From: DYQY01 sp964643725
GTDB lineage: Bacteria > Margulisbacteria > Riflemargulisbacteria > GWF2-35-9 > DYQY01
Direction: 5' to 3'
Assembly: GCA_964643725.1 (NCBI GenBank)
Contig: CAZXTL010000007.1
Location: 12,065-76,064, forward strand
DNA length: 64,000 nt
The stretch's first letter is position 1. Each line of letters begins with the position of its first letter. This document shows positions 1 through 7,091 of the stretch, one piece after another. The notes under the pieces were generated by a model, which worked only from the letters and a program-made list of their open reading frames with translations, searched no databases and was not told the origin of the DNA. The translations under genes were made by a program, and so were the position numbers.

Positions 1-786
1 AACATAGTTAAACTTTCCAGACACCCACAAAGACCAATTGCCTGTGATTATATAGAAAATATATTTGAAGGATTTGTTGAATTACACGGAGATAGATCAT
101 TTGGTGATGATCATGCGTTAATTGGTGGTCTAGCTAAGTTCGAAGGAAAACCAGTGATGGTTATTGCTCAACAAAAAGGGAAAACAACTAAAGAAAATAT
201 TTATAGAAATTTTGGCATGCCACAACCTGAAGGTTACAGGAAAGCTTTAAGATTAATGAGATTTGCTGAGAAATTTGGTATCCCAATTATTACCCTCATA
301 GATACTCCCGGAGCTTATCCTGGTTTAGCAAGTGAAGAAAGAGGGGTGGCAGAAGCTATAGCTCTTAACCTACAAGAAATGATAGGAATTAAAGTTCCAA
401 TAATATCTGTGGTTATTGGTGAAGGCGGTAGTGGAGGGGCTTTAGGTATAGCTATTGGAAATACAGTTGCGATGCTTACTTACTCTATTTACTCTGTTAT
501 TTCTCCTGAAGGTTGCGCTGCAATACTGTGGAGAGATGCCGGTATGGCGCCACTAGCTGCTGCAAACCTAGGGCTTATAAGCTCAAAGTTGAAAGACTTA
601 GGTATAGTAGACGCTATTATTGAGGAACCATTGGAAGGTGCTCATACTAATCATAAAAAAGTTTTTACTAAAATGAGAGCATTTCTTAAAAAAGAACTTA
701 TTAAATATGAAAAAATTGAAAAAGAAGAACTTTGTAATCAAAGGTATGACAGGTTCCGTAAGTTAGGTGAATTCTCAGAGGAGTAG
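1..786 (+). CDS. accA: Acetyl-CoA carboxylase carboxyltransferase subunit alpha (5' truncated)
   Basis: Carboxyltransferase alpha subunit, which with AccD transfers carboxyl from biotin to acetyl-CoA in the first step of fatty acid synthesis. The reading frame is open from base 1, so the gene starts outside the window; the first visible residues (NIVKLSRHPQRP) and ELHGDRSFGDDHA are family hallmarks. Further on come HQKG-like AQQKGKTTKENIYRNFGMP, the oxyanion-hole glycines in GEGGSGGALGI and the segment YSVISPEGCAAILW. About 260 residues are visible; the family is usually near 320, so roughly 55-60 N-terminal residues are missing. An in-frame ATG at 154 is internal and is not the start. The stop lies 2 bases before the next gene's start codon, so the two are probably cotranscribed. 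Confidence 0.96.
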   Translation, partial: NIVKLSRHPQRPIACDYIENIFEGFVELHGDRSFGDDHALIGGLAKFEGKPVMVIAQQKGKTTKENIYRNFGMPQPEGYRKALRLMRFAEKFGIPIITLIDTPGAYPGLASEERGVAEAIALNLQEMIGIKVPIISVVIGEGGSGGALGIAIGNTVAMLTYSIYSVISPEGCAAILWRDAGMAPLAAANLGLISSKLKDLGIVDAIIEEPLEGAHTNHKKVFTKMRAFLKKELIKYEKIEKEELCNQRYDRFRKLGEFSEE

Positions 787-788
787 TT

Positions 789-1187
789 TTGTTCTCCAAC
801 ACCATAAAAGTACGCTATAACGAGACCGATAAAGGTGGCAGGGTCTATCACTCTAACTATCTTGTTTGGTTGGACATGACAAGAACTGAATTTCTAAGGT
901 CACTTGGTATTTCATATGCCGAATTGGAAGATGAAGGTATTTTTATCGTTGTTAGAAAAGCTGAAATTGAATACTTTTCTTCAGCTGAATTTGACAAAGA
1001 ATATATCATCACTATAGATAGTGTCCAATTAGATAAAATTAAACTTGACTTTTACTATACGGTTAAAGATAATATTAATGAAACGTTGATTGCCAAGGCT
1101 TTTACAAAACTGGTAATCATAAATAAAATTGGTAAACCAATAAAAATTCCAGACCACTTAAAAGAAAAATTACAAAAGTTTCTTTAA
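789..1187 (+). CDS. Hotdog-fold acyl-CoA thioesterase, YbgC/4-hydroxybenzoyl-CoA thioesterase family
   Basis: A 132-residue single hotdog domain that should hydrolyse acyl-CoA thioesters. The N-terminal signature ETDKGGRVYHSNYLVWLD carries the expected catalytic Asp (Asp14) and the Tyr-His that follow it in the YbgC family. The start is TTG at 789, chosen because AGAGGAG at 777-783 sits 5 bases upstream, inside the 3' end of accA. Coupling to accA suggests a role in acyl-CoA or lipid metabolism, but the substrate cannot be read from sequence. It could equally belong to a Tol-Pal-associated YbgC group; no tol genes are in the window. Confidence 0.85.
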   Translation: MFSNTIKVRYNETDKGGRVYHSNYLVWLDMTRTEFLRSLGISYAELEDEGIFIVVRKAEIEYFSSAEFDKEYIITIDSVQLDKIKLDFYYTVKDNINETLIAKAFTKLVIINKIGKPIKIPDHLKEKLQKFL

Positions 1188-1200
1188 GATTAAATAAGTT

Positions 1201-1288
1201 GCCGAAGTGGCGGAATTGGTAGACGCGTTGGTCTCAAAAACCAATGGGACTTGCTCCCGTGCCGGTTCGATTCCGGCCTTCGGCACCA
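1201..1288 (+). tRNA. tRNA-Leu (anticodon CAA)
   Basis: Cloverleaf is complete: acceptor GCCGAAG pairs with CTTCGGC, the anticodon stem TTGGT/ACCAA encloses loop CTCAAAA with anticodon CAA at 1235-1237, a long class II variable arm follows, and the T arm is GCCGG-TTCGATT-CCGGC. The CCA end is encoded at 1286-1288. It reads UUG codons. It lies 13 bases after the thioesterase gene and before rho, with no obvious promoter of its own. Confidence 0.97.
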
Positions 1289-1319
1289 GGCTTCGTTCTA
1301 AAAATAGAACTTCGCCTGG
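1286..1319 (+). other. Hairpin overlapping tRNA-Leu CCA end in the rho leader
   Basis: Inverted repeat: CCAGGC (1286-1291) pairs with GCCTGG (1314-1319), and an inner stem GTTCT (1295-1299) pairs with AGAAC (1306-1310), separated by a 3x3 internal loop. No T tract follows, so it is not a classical terminator. The outer arm uses the tRNA's CCA bases. It may act in tRNA 3' processing or in the rho leader; both are inference. Confidence 0.45.
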
Positions 1320-1354
1320 GTAAACCTCAAAACTAATTAACCCAGGAGGCGGAT

Positions 1355-2764
1355 ATGGATAATAAAGACGAAAAACAAGAAAAAAGACCAAATAACTACA
1401 AAAGAAGATACAGTAATAGTGGTAGCAGTAATAGTAATAATAGCAACAATAGTAACAACAAACCAAGACCAATTAAAATGCAGGAACCAGAAGAATTTAA
1501 TCAGGAAGAATATAATCCTGAATTTAGTATAAATATTCTTCAATTACAACAAATGGAGCTTAAAGACTTATATGAGGTAGCTGAAAAATTTACCATAGAA
1601 AATTATCGAATATTAGCGAAGAACGATATTATTTTTAAAATATTAGAAGCCAACACCAAGAACAACGGCTTTGTTTTTGCAGCTGGTGTTTTAGATATTC
1701 TTCAAGAGGGATATGGCTTTTTAAGAATTAGCAATTATTTGCCAAGCGAAGATGATATTTATGTTTCACAAACACAAATAAGAAGATTCATGCTTAATAC
1801 TGGAGATTATGTTAGTGGACAAGTTCGTCCACCTAAAGAAGGGGAGCGCTACTACAGTCTTATCAGAGTTGAAGCAATCAATAATAGAGACCCAGAGTTA
1901 GCTAAAAAAAGATCACTATTTACAAACCTAACACCAATTTATCCTCATAAAATGTTAAAAATGGAAACTGATTCAAAATCAATATCAGGCAGGGTAATGG
2001 ATCTTATCTCTCCGATCGGAAAAGGACAAAGAGGTCTAATTGTTTCTCCTCCAAAAGCAGGAAAAACAACTATCCTTAAAGATATTGCAAATAGTATTAC
2101 TAGAAATAACCCAGAAGTTATTATTAAAGTCCTTTTGGTTGACGAAAGACCAGAAGAAGTAACTGATATGGCAAGAAGCATTAAAGGTGAAGTAATAAGC
2201 TCTACTTTCGATGAACCTCCTGAAAGGCATGTAAGGATAGCTGAGTTAGTTTTAGAAAGTGCTAGAAGACTTGTTGAGTGTGGTGAAGACGTTGTTGTGC
2301 TACTAGACAGTATTACTCGTTTAGCTAGAGCATATAATTTAGTTGTACCTCCGAGTGGAAGAACATTATCCGGCGGACTCGACCCAAGCTCATTACATAA
2401 ACCGAAAAGATTCTTTGGTGGTGCCAGACAGATAGAAAATGGCGGAAGTTTAACTATTTTAGCAACTGCACTTGTTGACACAGGTTCACGTATGGACGAC
2501 GTCATCTACGAAGAGTTTAAAGGAACAGGTAATATGGAACTTCATTTGGATAGAAAAATGGCAAATAGAAGGATTTATCCTGCCATTGACATCATTGCTT
2601 CAGGAACAAGAAAAGAAGAGTTGTTGATGCCAGAGGAAAATCTTAAGAAAATATTCTTATTAAGGAAAAACATTGACTCTGAAACAGCTGTTGAAGAACT
2701 AATTAAACTTCTTAAGCACACTTCAAGTAACGAAGAATTTTTAAACTCAGGAATATTTAACTAA
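1355..2764 (+). CDS. rho: Transcription termination factor Rho
   Basis: Hexameric RNA helicase/ATPase that terminates transcription. Of 469 residues, about 60-100 form the helical Rho N domain, about 105-175 the cold-shock RNA-binding fold (GVLDILQEGYGFLR), and the rest the RecA-like motor: Walker A SPPKAGKTT at 231-239, Walker B VVVLLD near 313-318, and the Q/R-loop region FFGGARQIENGGSLTI. AGGAGG at 1344-1349 sets the ATG at 1355. Residues 20-39 are an Asn/Ser-rich low-complexity insert ahead of the conserved domains, coded by near-repeated AGTAAT/AGCAAC units. It follows tRNA-Leu by 66 bases and is convergent with the minus-strand operon that ends at 2779. Confidence 0.98.
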   Translation: MDNKDEKQEKRPNNYKRRYSNSGSSNSNNSNNSNNKPRPIKMQEPEEFNQEEYNPEFSINILQLQQMELKDLYEVAEKFTIENYRILAKNDIIFKILEANTKNNGFVFAAGVLDILQEGYGFLRISNYLPSEDDIYVSQTQIRRFMLNTGDYVSGQVRPPKEGERYYSLIRVEAINNRDPELAKKRSLFTNLTPIYPHKMLKMETDSKSISGRVMDLISPIGKGQRGLIVSPPKAGKTTILKDIANSITRNNPEVIIKVLLVDERPEEVTDMARSIKGEVISSTFDEPPERHVRIAELVLESARRLVECGEDVVVLLDSITRLARAYNLVVPPSGRTLSGGLDPSSLHKPKRFFGGARQIENGGSLTILATALVDTGSRMDDVIYEEFKGTGNMELHLDRKMANRRIYPAIDIIASGTRKEELLMPEENLKKIFLLRKNIDSETAVEELIKLLKHTSSNEEFLNSGIFN

Positions 2765-2778
2765 AGGCTAAAATCGAT

Positions 2779-2952
2779 TTATTTAATGGAATTGTCAGTT
2801 TCATAAAACTGACACTCCATTCCTGAAGAAGCATAAACTTCATCGTATGGATTTTTTTTACTTTTAAAGCCTAATTTTTTGCATCCATAAGGGAATTTTT
2901 TATCCCAAGTAATGTAAAAAGAATTACAACCTTTACATTTCTTATTAGCCAT
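2779..2952 (-). CDS. Small four-cysteine (zinc-ribbon-like) protein, 57 aa
   Basis: A 57-residue ORF, short enough to be missed by automatic callers. It begins MANKKCKGCNSFYITWD and has Cys6-x2-Cys9, Cys24 and Cys47, consistent with one metal site. The spacing and the motifs ITWDKKFPYGCK and SSGMECQF resemble small Cys-rich proteins I recall from other bacteria that carry unreliable annotations; the function is unknown. Its ATG overlaps the stop of the upstream RsbW-like gene (TAATG), which implies translational coupling and strongly supports expression. A perfect 9-bp hairpin (TGTCAGTTT/AAACTGACA) lies inside its 3' part, facing the end of rho 14 bases away. Confidence 0.7.
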   Translation of the reverse strand: MANKKCKGCNSFYITWDKKFPYGCKKLGFKSKKNPYDEVYASSGMECQFYETDNSIK

Positions 2953-3377
2953 TAATTTTCTTTGGGGATCTTTTTGCTCATATAGAGGAGAGTATACTGT
3001 CCTGGAAGAAAAACATATGATAACTCATCCATAATGGATTTCATAAGATAAATTCCTCTACCACCATGTCCCCAATCTTTTTTCAGACTTATTCTCTCGA
3101 AAAATTCAGGGTTAAATTCTTTACCACCAAAATCCTTAATTTTAATAAAGAAAGATCGTCCTTCAACGTTGAATTCAATATCAACAAACTTTTTTTTATT
3201 AGCAAATGAGCCATGATCAATAGCATTACTAAGTCCTTCATTTAAAGCTATTTCTAAATTCAAAACATCTTCTTTGGAAAAATTAATATCCTTACAAAAT
3301 TCATTCATGAGTTGTCGCACACCTTTTACTTGTTTTAGCTCACAAGGTATTTGTACATGTAAATATTGTTTTTCCAT
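2952..3377 (-). CDS. RsbW/SpoIIAB-like anti-sigma or serine-kinase ATPase
   Basis: A 141-residue GHKL ATPase domain of the HATPase_c_2 group. The N box is EIALNEGLSNAIDHGS, the G1 region is KIKDFGGKEF and the G2 box is GHGGRGIYLMKSIMDEL, all intact enough to bind ATP. Such proteins bind sigma factors or phosphorylate STAS anti-anti-sigma partners; no STAS protein is in this window. It sits 9 bases downstream of a GAF/PAS sensor gene and overlaps the 57-aa gene by one base, so it is the likely output of that sensor. Cytoplasmic. The target sigma factor is unknown. Confidence 0.85.
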   Translation of the reverse strand: MEKQYLHVQIPCELKQVKGVRQLMNEFCKDINFSKEDVLNLEIALNEGLSNAIDHGSFANKKKFVDIEFNVEGRSFFIKIKDFGGKEFNPEFFERISLKKDWGHGGRGIYLMKSIMDELSYVFLPGQYTLLYMSKKIPKEN

Positions 3378-3386
3378 ATGATTCTC

Positions 3387-5063
3387 CTATAAAGGTATAA
3401 TAAAACTAAACCTTGTTCCGTCATGTTCATTACTAATAGCAAACTCACCACCATGTGAAGTTAAAACATGTTTAACGTAAGCTAATTCCAAGTTTAGATC
3501 TCCAACCTCTTGATCGCTCTGCATAAATCTTTCTACCTGCAAATTAGCCTTTGTAAGCTCAAATAACTCCATTGTGTTGTAAAAATATCCAACCTGCAAA
3601 AATCTAACAACAAATCGTTCTTCATCGAATTGGCTTTCAATAGAAATATTATTGCATTTATCATTTTTAGTTAGCATGAAATTTAAAAGAAGATTTAAAG
3701 ACAACTCAACCTTTTCAGAATCAAGAAAAACGCGTAAATCAGATTCAGCTAATTTTACTGTAATAGTTATCTTGTTTTCTAATAATTCAGAATCTCTTTT
3801 CTCTAAAACTTTGGAGATTAGCTCAGATATTTTGACAGGTTTTTTAAATAATCGGAGAGGACCAGAATCCATCTCTGCATGATAAATTAGTTTATTAAGT
3901 AGATTAAAACAATAATTAACAATATTTAATGAATTTTCAGAGATAGTTTCAGAATTATTTTTTACTTTTCTTAACAATGTACTAATTTCATTATGCATGG
4001 TGGTCGCGACTAAAAAGAAAAGCTCAGATTTTTCCCTTTCTTTACGTTTAGATTCAGTAATATTTCTTAAAATAAGAATATATGTTTTATTCCCATTAGA
4101 TAATTCAGGTAATTCATCTATTTTACCATTTAGAATTAATCTTTCAGGCTTAAATAATACTAGGTTAATAGTTGAGAATTTTCTATTGTTTAGTAAATCA
4201 TTAATTAATATATTCTTTTTTACTTGATTTAAGGAAAAGAAGTCCCTAGAGGCTGGATTTTCCATAATAATATTCTTGTTTTCGTCAAAAATAATTATTC
4301 CGTCGTTTAAAATATTAATAATAGAACCATATTTTTCAATTGCTCCTTGCTCCTCATTTAAAGTTTGGATTACTTTAAGCTGATTTGCTAAGAAAACTGC
4401 CATAGTCTGAACTAACTCCTTATCATTATTGTCAAAGCCTCCAGTCTTATTAAAGAGTTGCAGTATCCCTATAAATTCTTTATCTATAGATATAGGTATT
4501 TGTAAATAATTATGTACTTTACCAACTATTTCTGGAACAAATACTCGACACTCTTTGTCGGAAGGAATATTAGATAATTGTGGTTTCATATAGGTTGATT
4601 TATCTTCTATTTGAATATTTTCTTTAATTATAAGAGCAGGGAGACTCCTATCCTTGATTTGTCTTATATAAATATCAGACATGAACGCAGGCTTCATTAC
4701 AATAAAACATACGACTTCTGGATGAAACATTTTATATAACGAATCTATTGCAAGTGAATATATTTTATCAGTATTATAATATGAATGAGCTTGCAAGAAA
4801 AATTCTGTAAATTCATATCTAATTAATTGTTGTTCTTGTAGAAGTTCCTCAATTTTCTCTTTCTCAATATTTAAAGAATGAACAATCTGATTGACCTTTT
4901 CTGCTATTTTCTTAAAGGCACCTGATTGAGAGGGAAGAACATTAAAGAACTTTCCTTCAATGAATTGTTCAAGACCAGTAAGCATGATTTTAGTTTGAAA
5001 CATATAATAAATAAGAACAGCAACTAAACAAAATATTATAAATATAATTAAAAAAAGTTCCAT
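3387..5063 (-). CDS. Membrane-anchored GAF-PAS histidine-kinase-like sensor, probably catalytically degenerate
   Basis: 558 residues. One N-terminal transmembrane helix (about 4-22), a coiled-coil linker (about 55-85), a GAF domain (about 95-232), a PAS domain (about 244-340), then a DHp/HATPase-like tail. The His-box equivalent is ATTMHNEISTLL with His357, but it lacks the usual E/D-x-x-T/N-P context. The ATPase tail lacks a recognisable DxGxG box and keeps only a weak N box and the terminal GTRFSFIIPL strand. I infer a pseudokinase or scaffold that passes a small-molecule or redox signal to the adjacent RsbW-like ATPase. No response regulator is adjacent. Its ATG overlaps the stop of the DUF2344 gene by one base. 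Confidence 0.75.
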   Translation of the reverse strand: MELFLIIFIIFCLVAVLIYYMFQTKIMLTGLEQFIEGKFFNVLPSQSGAFKKIAEKVNQIVHSLNIEKEKIEELLQEQQLIRYEFTEFFLQAHSYYNTDKIYSLAIDSLYKMFHPEVVCFIVMKPAFMSDIYIRQIKDRSLPALIIKENIQIEDKSTYMKPQLSNIPSDKECRVFVPEIVGKVHNYLQIPISIDKEFIGILQLFNKTGGFDNNDKELVQTMAVFLANQLKVIQTLNEEQGAIEKYGSIINILNDGIIIFDENKNIIMENPASRDFFSLNQVKKNILINDLLNNRKFSTINLVLFKPERLILNGKIDELPELSNGNKTYILILRNITESKRKEREKSELFFLVATTMHNEISTLLRKVKNNSETISENSLNIVNYCFNLLNKLIYHAEMDSGPLRLFKKPVKISELISKVLEKRDSELLENKITITVKLAESDLRVFLDSEKVELSLNLLLNFMLTKNDKCNNISIESQFDEERFVVRFLQVGYFYNTMELFELTKANLQVERFMQSDQEVGDLNLELAYVKHVLTSHGGEFAISNEHDGTRFSFIIPL

Positions 5064-5629
5064 TATGTTTGATATACCAACCTTGTTCTTTGTATTTCGA
5101 TTATATCAAGATTGGGTTGTAGTGCAAATAATTTGAAAGGATTTATTTGTAATTGAGGGGTATTAACTGTTGTAATCAAATATTCATTCTTGCTTAGCTC
5201 AGTTAAACTGATAATTTTGTCAGGGAAAGTGGAACAAAATGAGTTAAGGTCAGAGCCTTCACTTGCAATTACCCGATAGACTGCTGCAAATAAATGCTTA
5301 CTGAACCACTTAGAAGGATACTTAACATTAACAATTTTCTTAATGGTAAGTTTATTTTGTTGTTTATCTGAAATAGCTTTCAATATATCAGCAGTAGCCA
5401 TTTCACTAGTCATCGTTATATGCAGATACTCGTTAAGACCTTCCATGCCTAAAGGTAACGGCTGAATAAGATTAAGTCTCATTTTTTTGCTAAAACCTTG
5501 AGTGTAAGCAAGAGGCAAGTCCGCCATCCTAGCAACCTTTTGCCAAAAGTTCTGTAGGTCTAAGTGACCGATATATTTCATTTCGCCTTTTTTTTGATAT
5601 GAAAGTATATAATAGAATTCTTTTTCCAT
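5063..5629 (-). CDS. DUF2344 / TIGR03936 radical-SAM-linked protein
   Basis: 188 residues matching the DUF2344 pattern: an N-terminal KKGEMKYIGHLDLQNFWQ, then LPLAYTQGFSKKMRLN and PLPLGMEGLNEYLHI. In most genomes this family is fused to or next to a B12-type radical SAM protein (TIGR03960); no such gene is seen here within the window. Function is unproven, with RNA or ribosome-related modification a common guess. First gene of a four-gene minus-strand operon, with its stop overlapping the next start (TAATG). The ATG at 5629 has only a weak AAGG upstream. Confidence 0.8.
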   Translation of the reverse strand: MEKEFYYILSYQKKGEMKYIGHLDLQNFWQKVARMADLPLAYTQGFSKKMRLNLIQPLPLGMEGLNEYLHITMTSEMATADILKAISDKQQNKLTIKKIVNVKYPSKWFSKHLFAAVYRVIASEGSDLNSFCSTFPDKIISLTELSKNEYLITTVNTPQLQINPFKLFALQPNLDIIEIQRTRLVYQT

Positions 5630-5958
5630 ACCTTAATAATATCTTATTCAAAGCTTCTCGCACAGTACCTTATGAATAAAATATCAAAGATAGTAAATCC
5701 AAAATACAAAGCCCAAAATTCAAATTAATCATTAAATAACTTAAATCCAAATCATTAGAAAGTTGTTTATGTGTTTAGGCAACTGCGTTGCTGTTTAATT
5801 GTTTAATTTTAATGAAAAAATATATCCAAGAACAAATAAACAAGTTTGCGTTTGCAAACTATAAACAGTTAAACAAATAAACATAAATTTTTCATTAACT
5901 TCTGCTCCTCCATCCATTCACTATTTACCATTCACCATTAACCATTTACAATTTAATC
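5630..5958. repeat. Gene-free spacer with degenerate repeats and inverted repeats
   Basis: 329 bases with no supportable ORF. 5690-5760 holds degenerate AAATCC, AAAATTCAAA and CCCAAAA units like those at 15183-15330. 5765-5890 is an imperfect inverted repeat (TTTATGTGTTTA near the left side, TAAACATAAA near the right) containing a clean hairpin AGTTTGC-GTTT-GCAAACT at 5843-5860. 5920-5952 is built from CCATT/ACCATT repeats and also contains the likely promoter of the next gene. The two flanking genes diverge. Confidence 0.55.
5924..5952 (+). promoter_or_regulatory. Candidate promoter giving a leaderless transcript
   Basis: TTTACC (5924-5929), 17-base spacer, TACAAT (5947-5952), and the ATG at 5959 only 6 bases later with no Shine-Dalgarno. 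The predicted start site falls at or next to the start codon. Confidence 0.45.
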
Positions 5959-7053
5959 ATGTCAAAGAACCTATTTGTAGCAGCTACAGGACAAAGCGAC
6001 GGAAAAACAACAACGTCGATTGGTCTCTTCGATGTTTTTAGAGAGAATAAGTTTAATGTAGGTTTTATTAAACCTGTTGGACAACGATACATAAACGTAG
6101 GCAATGACCAAATAGACAAAGATTCTTATCTTATCGAACAGATATTTCAGTCAAAATCTAATATAAGAGACATGAGCCCAATAGCTATCCCTTCAGGCTA
6201 CACGACGCAGTATATCGAAAACCGACACGACTTAAAAGAAGAGTTACGCGATAGACTTGATTATTCTTTTAAATGTATCTCAGAAAAAAGTGACCTAGTA
6301 ATTGTGGAAGGAACTGGTCACGCAGGAGTAGGCTCAGTGCTTGACTTAAGTAATGCTAAAGTAGCTTCCCTAACTCGTTCCAAAGTTATAATAATCGCTC
6401 CAGGAGGAATCGGTTACACCGTAGACGAGGTAATGCTTAATAAGGCACTATTTGACAAAGAAAATGTAGAAATAATAGGCGTTATTATAAATAAGGTAAT
6501 AGAAGATAAATATGAAAAGACAAAACAACTAGTCACTCAAGCTCTGGCTTACCAAAACATACCAGTCTTAGGCTGTATTCCTTATAGGGCTTCTCTTTCT
6601 AGCCCTAATATGGCACTTATTCAAGAAAATCTTAAACAAGCAACCTGTCTTAACCAATGTTCAACTTCCTATAAAAATATTAACAAAATTGTTGTAGCAG
6701 CAATGACCCCAAAACATGTTGTAGACCATCTCGAAAAAGGGAGTTTGCTTATTGTTCCAGGAGATAGACACACTGTTATTGAAGCGGTTATTTCTGCTTC
6801 TGCTTGTATTCCAGAGAAACATGTTAGAGGAATAATTCTAACCGGCGGTATACTTCCAAGGAAAAAAACTTTGGATATGCTTACAAATCATGATATTCCA
6901 ATTCTGTCAGTTCCATTTGAAACTTATGAAACTTCCAAATTAGTAAGCAAACTATTAGTAAAAATTACTCACAACGATGTAAATAAAATCCAGCTAGCTA
7001 AAGAACTAATTAGAGAATTCGTAGATACAGATGCTATTTTAGAAAGACTCTAA
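5959..7053 (+). CDS. Phosphotransacetylase-family protein with BioD-like P-loop and DRTGG domains
   Basis: 364 residues. The N-terminal about 210 residues are a BioD/dethiobiotin-synthetase-like P-loop fold starting FVAATGQSDGKTTTSIGLF (P-loop near 8-18). The C-terminal part is a DRTGG domain (VPGDRHTVIEAV ... GIILTGGILP). This is the N-terminal architecture of long phosphate acetyltransferases without the catalytic PTA_PTB domain, so it is probably regulatory or nucleotide-binding and not itself an acetyltransferase. Stand-alone versions occur in Cyanobacteria and relatives. The ATG at 5959 has no Shine-Dalgarno but sits 6 bases after a -10-like TACAAT. Followed by uvrA on the same strand. 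Confidence 0.85.
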   Translation: MSKNLFVAATGQSDGKTTTSIGLFDVFRENKFNVGFIKPVGQRYINVGNDQIDKDSYLIEQIFQSKSNIRDMSPIAIPSGYTTQYIENRHDLKEELRDRLDYSFKCISEKSDLVIVEGTGHAGVGSVLDLSNAKVASLTRSKVIIIAPGGIGYTVDEVMLNKALFDKENVEIIGVIINKVIEDKYEKTKQLVTQALAYQNIPVLGCIPYRASLSSPNMALIQENLKQATCLNQCSTSYKNINKIVVAAMTPKHVVDHLEKGSLLIVPGDRHTVIEAVISASACIPEKHVRGIILTGGILPRKKTLDMLTNHDIPILSVPFETYETSKLVSKLLVKITHNDVNKIQLAKELIREFVDTDAILERL

Positions 7054-7091
7054 CTGACCACTTTTGCTTTTTCTGCTAAAATTACTTCACT

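Noticed and set aside
1170..1472. 100-codon minus-strand ORF rich in Cys and Tyr
   Set aside because: It is antisense to tRNA-Leu and the rho Asn/Ser repeat; its composition is the mirror image of that repeat.
1945..2505. 186-codon minus-strand ORF inside rho
   Set aside because: Shadow frame opposite the highly conserved Rho motor domain; no ribosome site or recognisable motif.
2785..2823. Bidirectional terminator between rho and the facing operon
   Set aside because: The hairpin lies inside a coupled coding sequence and has no T tract on either side, so I do not call it a terminator.
5900..5958. CRISPR-like short repeats (CCATT units)
   Set aside because: Units are 5-8 bases, imperfect and without spacers; no cas genes are near.
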